A stretch of DNA of 8,228 bases. It comes from Candidatus Dadabacteria bacterium RIFCSPHIGHO2_12_FULL_53_21. Lineage in GTDB: Bacteria; Desulfobacterota_D; UBA1144; Nemesobacterales; UBA2774. Shown here piece by piece: positions 7,215 through 8,228 of the stretch (position 1 is the first letter of the stretch; each line of letters opens with the position of its first letter). Made by a program: the position numbers and the translations under genes. Location: NCBI GenBank assembly GCA_001775255.1, contig MFCJ01000126.1, positions 20,316-28,543 on the forward strand, read 5' to 3'. Under the pieces are notes generated by a model that was given only the letters and a program-made list of their open reading frames with translations, did not search any database and had not been told where the DNA came from.

Positions 7215-7237
7215 GAGAATAAATATACAGTATTCTC
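7215..7237. promoter_or_regulatory. 7-bp inverted repeat with 9-nt spacer, candidate operator
   Basis: GAGAATA (7215-7221) and TATTCTC (7231-7237) are perfect complements around AATATACAG. The spacer on the minus strand contains TATATT (7227-7222), usable as a -10 for the GT2 gene, though the matching -35 is weak. A dimeric regulator bound here would cover that promoter. The minus-strand TACTGTATAT also resembles one half of a LexA box, but the other half does not match. Confidence 0.3.
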
Positions 7238-7261
7238 TCACCCTCCTAAAGTAGTTTACAG

Positions 7262-7275
7262 GACTCGTCTGAGTC
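7262..7275. repeat. Short hairpin-forming inverted repeat
   Basis: GACTC and GAGTC flank a 4-nt loop, giving a 5-bp stem. It lies between the candidate operator at 7215-7237 and the rmlA promoter. It is too short to claim a function alone. Confidence 0.2.
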
Positions 7276-7352
7276 TATATTTATCAGATTTATAATTACA
7301 ATTCCGGCTCTTGTAAACTTTTATCAGCTCTTTCGAAACTTCGGTAATAAGA

Positions 7353-7358
7353 TATAAT
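7353..7358 (+). promoter_or_regulatory. Consensus -10 box, candidate rmlA promoter
   Basis: TATAAT matches the housekeeping -10 hexamer exactly and lies 44 nt before the rmlA start codon, leaving a leader of about 38 nt. The -35 region is weak (around TTTCGA at 7331-7336, 16-bp spacing), so activation by another factor is possible. Confidence 0.45.
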
Positions 7359-7392
7359 GAAACTACAAAAACAGAACTTTTACTAAATATCT

Positions 7393-7400
7393 GGGAAGGA
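7393..7400 (+). promoter_or_regulatory. Ribosome binding site supporting the TTG start of rmlA
   Basis: GGGAAGGA ends two bases before the TTG at 7403. The GGGA part is six bases away and AGGA is very close. No ATG or GTG lies between the in-frame TGA at 7358-7360 and this codon, which supports a UUG start. Confidence 0.5.
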
Positions 7401-7402
7401 AA

Positions 7403-8228
7403 TTGAAAGGAATAATCCTCGCCGGGGGATCCGGCAAAAGACTCTTTCCCTTGACCCGTGCCGTAAGTAAGCAACTGCTGCCGGTATTCGACAAGCCGAT
7501 GATTTATTATCCGCTCTCGCTTCTGATGCTCGCAGGGATAAGGGAAGTCCTGATAAGTTCGAGCCCTCACGATCTCCCGAGATTCAGGGAGCTCCTGGGG
7601 GACGGCTCCCGTATAGGGATGTCGTTCTCCTACGCCTTCCAGCCGGAGCCTCGGGGTCTTGCCGAAGCTTTTCTAATAGGCAGGGAGTTCGTGGGAGACG
7701 AGGCCGTATGTCTCGTTCTGGGGGATAATTTGTTTTACGGCCATGGGCTGAGGGAGCTGCTCAAAAAGAGCGCGGGTCTGAGCCAGGGCGGGATCGTTTT
7801 CGGTTATCCCGTCAGAGACCCCGGCCGATATGGCGTTCTGGAGTTCGACGGGATCGGCAGCGTTATCGGGATTGAGGAAAAGCCAACGAAACCCAAGTCA
7901 AGGTATGCGGTCACGGGAATCTATTTTTATGATAATAATGTTTTGGAAATAGCGTCCGGGCTCTCCCCTTCTCACCGCGGAGAGCTTGAAATAACGGACA
8001 TCAACCGGGAATATTTAAAGGACGGGAAACTGACCGTAGAGCTTTTGGGGAGGGGGTTTTCGTGGCTCGATATGGGTACATACGAGTCCCTGCAGCAGGC
8101 TTCACATTACGTTCAGACCATCCAGGAGCGTCAGGGGCTCAAGGTAGCGTGTATAGAAGAGATAGCCTACCGGGAAGGATTCATAGACGGGGCGCGCCTG
8201 CGGGAACTGGCCCTCGAAATGTCCGGGA
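7403..8228 (+). CDS. rmlA: Glucose-1-phosphate thymidylyltransferase RmlA (3' end outside window)
   Basis: RmlA joins glucose-1-phosphate and dTTP into dTDP-glucose, the entry step to dTDP-L-rhamnose and other dTDP-deoxysugars, in the cytoplasm. The frame begins with TTG and gives KGIILAGGSGKRLFPLT, exactly where the family starts. It continues through SKQLLPVFDKPMIYYPLS (K23), QPEPRGLAEAF (Q80, G85), LGDNLFYG (D108), GRYGV (Y143), EEKPTKPKS (E159, K160), ELEITDIN and WLDMGT (W221, D223). All expected nucleotide, sugar and magnesium residues are present. Residue 12 is Lys where Thr is usual in the GGSGTRL loop. The 275 residues seen are uninterrupted to the window edge; typical enzymes have about 290, so only a short C-terminal piece is missing. 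The rmlB, rmlC and rmlD partners are not in view and may follow downstream. The frame diverges from the Alg5-like GT2 gene. Confidence 0.95.
   Translation, partial: MKGIILAGGSGKRLFPLTRAVSKQLLPVFDKPMIYYPLSLLMLAGIREVLISSSPHDLPRFRELLGDGSRIGMSFSYAFQPEPRGLAEAFLIGREFVGDEAVCLVLGDNLFYGHGLRELLKKSAGLSQGGIVFGYPVRDPGRYGVLEFDGIGSVIGIEEKPTKPKSRYAVTGIYFYDNNVLEIASGLSPSHRGELEITDINREYLKDGKLTVELLGRGFSWLDMGTYESLQQASHYVQTIQERQGLKVACIEEIAYREGFIDGARLRELALEMSG

Noticed and set aside
7215..7237. LexA (SOS) box
   Set aside because: One half resembles TACTGTATAT but the other lacks the ACAG half-site, so it is better described as a generic inverted repeat.
7256..7570. 104-residue open frame on the minus strand over the rmlA start
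   Set aside because: It overlaps the well-supported rmlA frame and its promoter and has no recognisable motifs.

Overview
This 8.2-kb window looks like bacterial chromosome carrying a stretch of cell-surface polysaccharide (glycan) genes. The evidence is two family-2 glycosyltransferases, a large YfhO-type membrane protein, a SAM-dependent methyltransferase and the start of rmlA (dTDP-glucose synthesis). The dTDP-sugar and polyprenyl-linked glycan chemistry points to a bacterium that builds O-antigen-like or other decorated envelope glycans, probably Gram-negative. I cannot name a taxon; an uncultivated desulfobacterial-type lineage is only a guess.

Region 1 (about 1-1557) holds the 3' end of a GlcG/HbpS-family heme-binding protein and a complete zinc-dependent alcohol dehydrogenase with a strong Shine-Dalgarno. 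Region 2 (1558-2195) is a 638-nt AT-rich gap with no convincing gene. It contains one short, frame-broken reading frame on the minus strand that may be gene debris. By eye, regions 1 and 2 are richer in A+T, including at third codon positions, than the genes to the right, so the contig appears to change character near 2200.

Region 3 (2196-8228) is the glycan region: GT2 (+), YfhO-like membrane protein (-), methyltransferase (+), Alg5/DPM-like GT2 (-), rmlA (+, cut by the window end). Strands alternate at every gene, so nothing here is a simple operon. Genes meet as tight convergent pairs (88 and 15 nt apart) or diverge from intergenic regions of 159 and 271 nt. The 271-nt region upstream of rmlA has three inverted repeats and a consensus -10 box.

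A plausible joint role is as follows. RmlA makes dTDP-glucose for deoxysugars such as rhamnose. The Alg5-like GT2 charges a polyprenyl phosphate with a sugar on the cytoplasmic face. The YfhO-like protein could use such a lipid-linked sugar on the outer face of the membrane. The other GT2 and the methyltransferase would extend or cap a glycan. That pathway is inferred from families and proximity; no substrate can be read from the sequence. I did not find an obviously new system. The best leads are the Alg5-like GT2/YfhO pairing, the structured rmlA intergenic region and the composition break near 2200.
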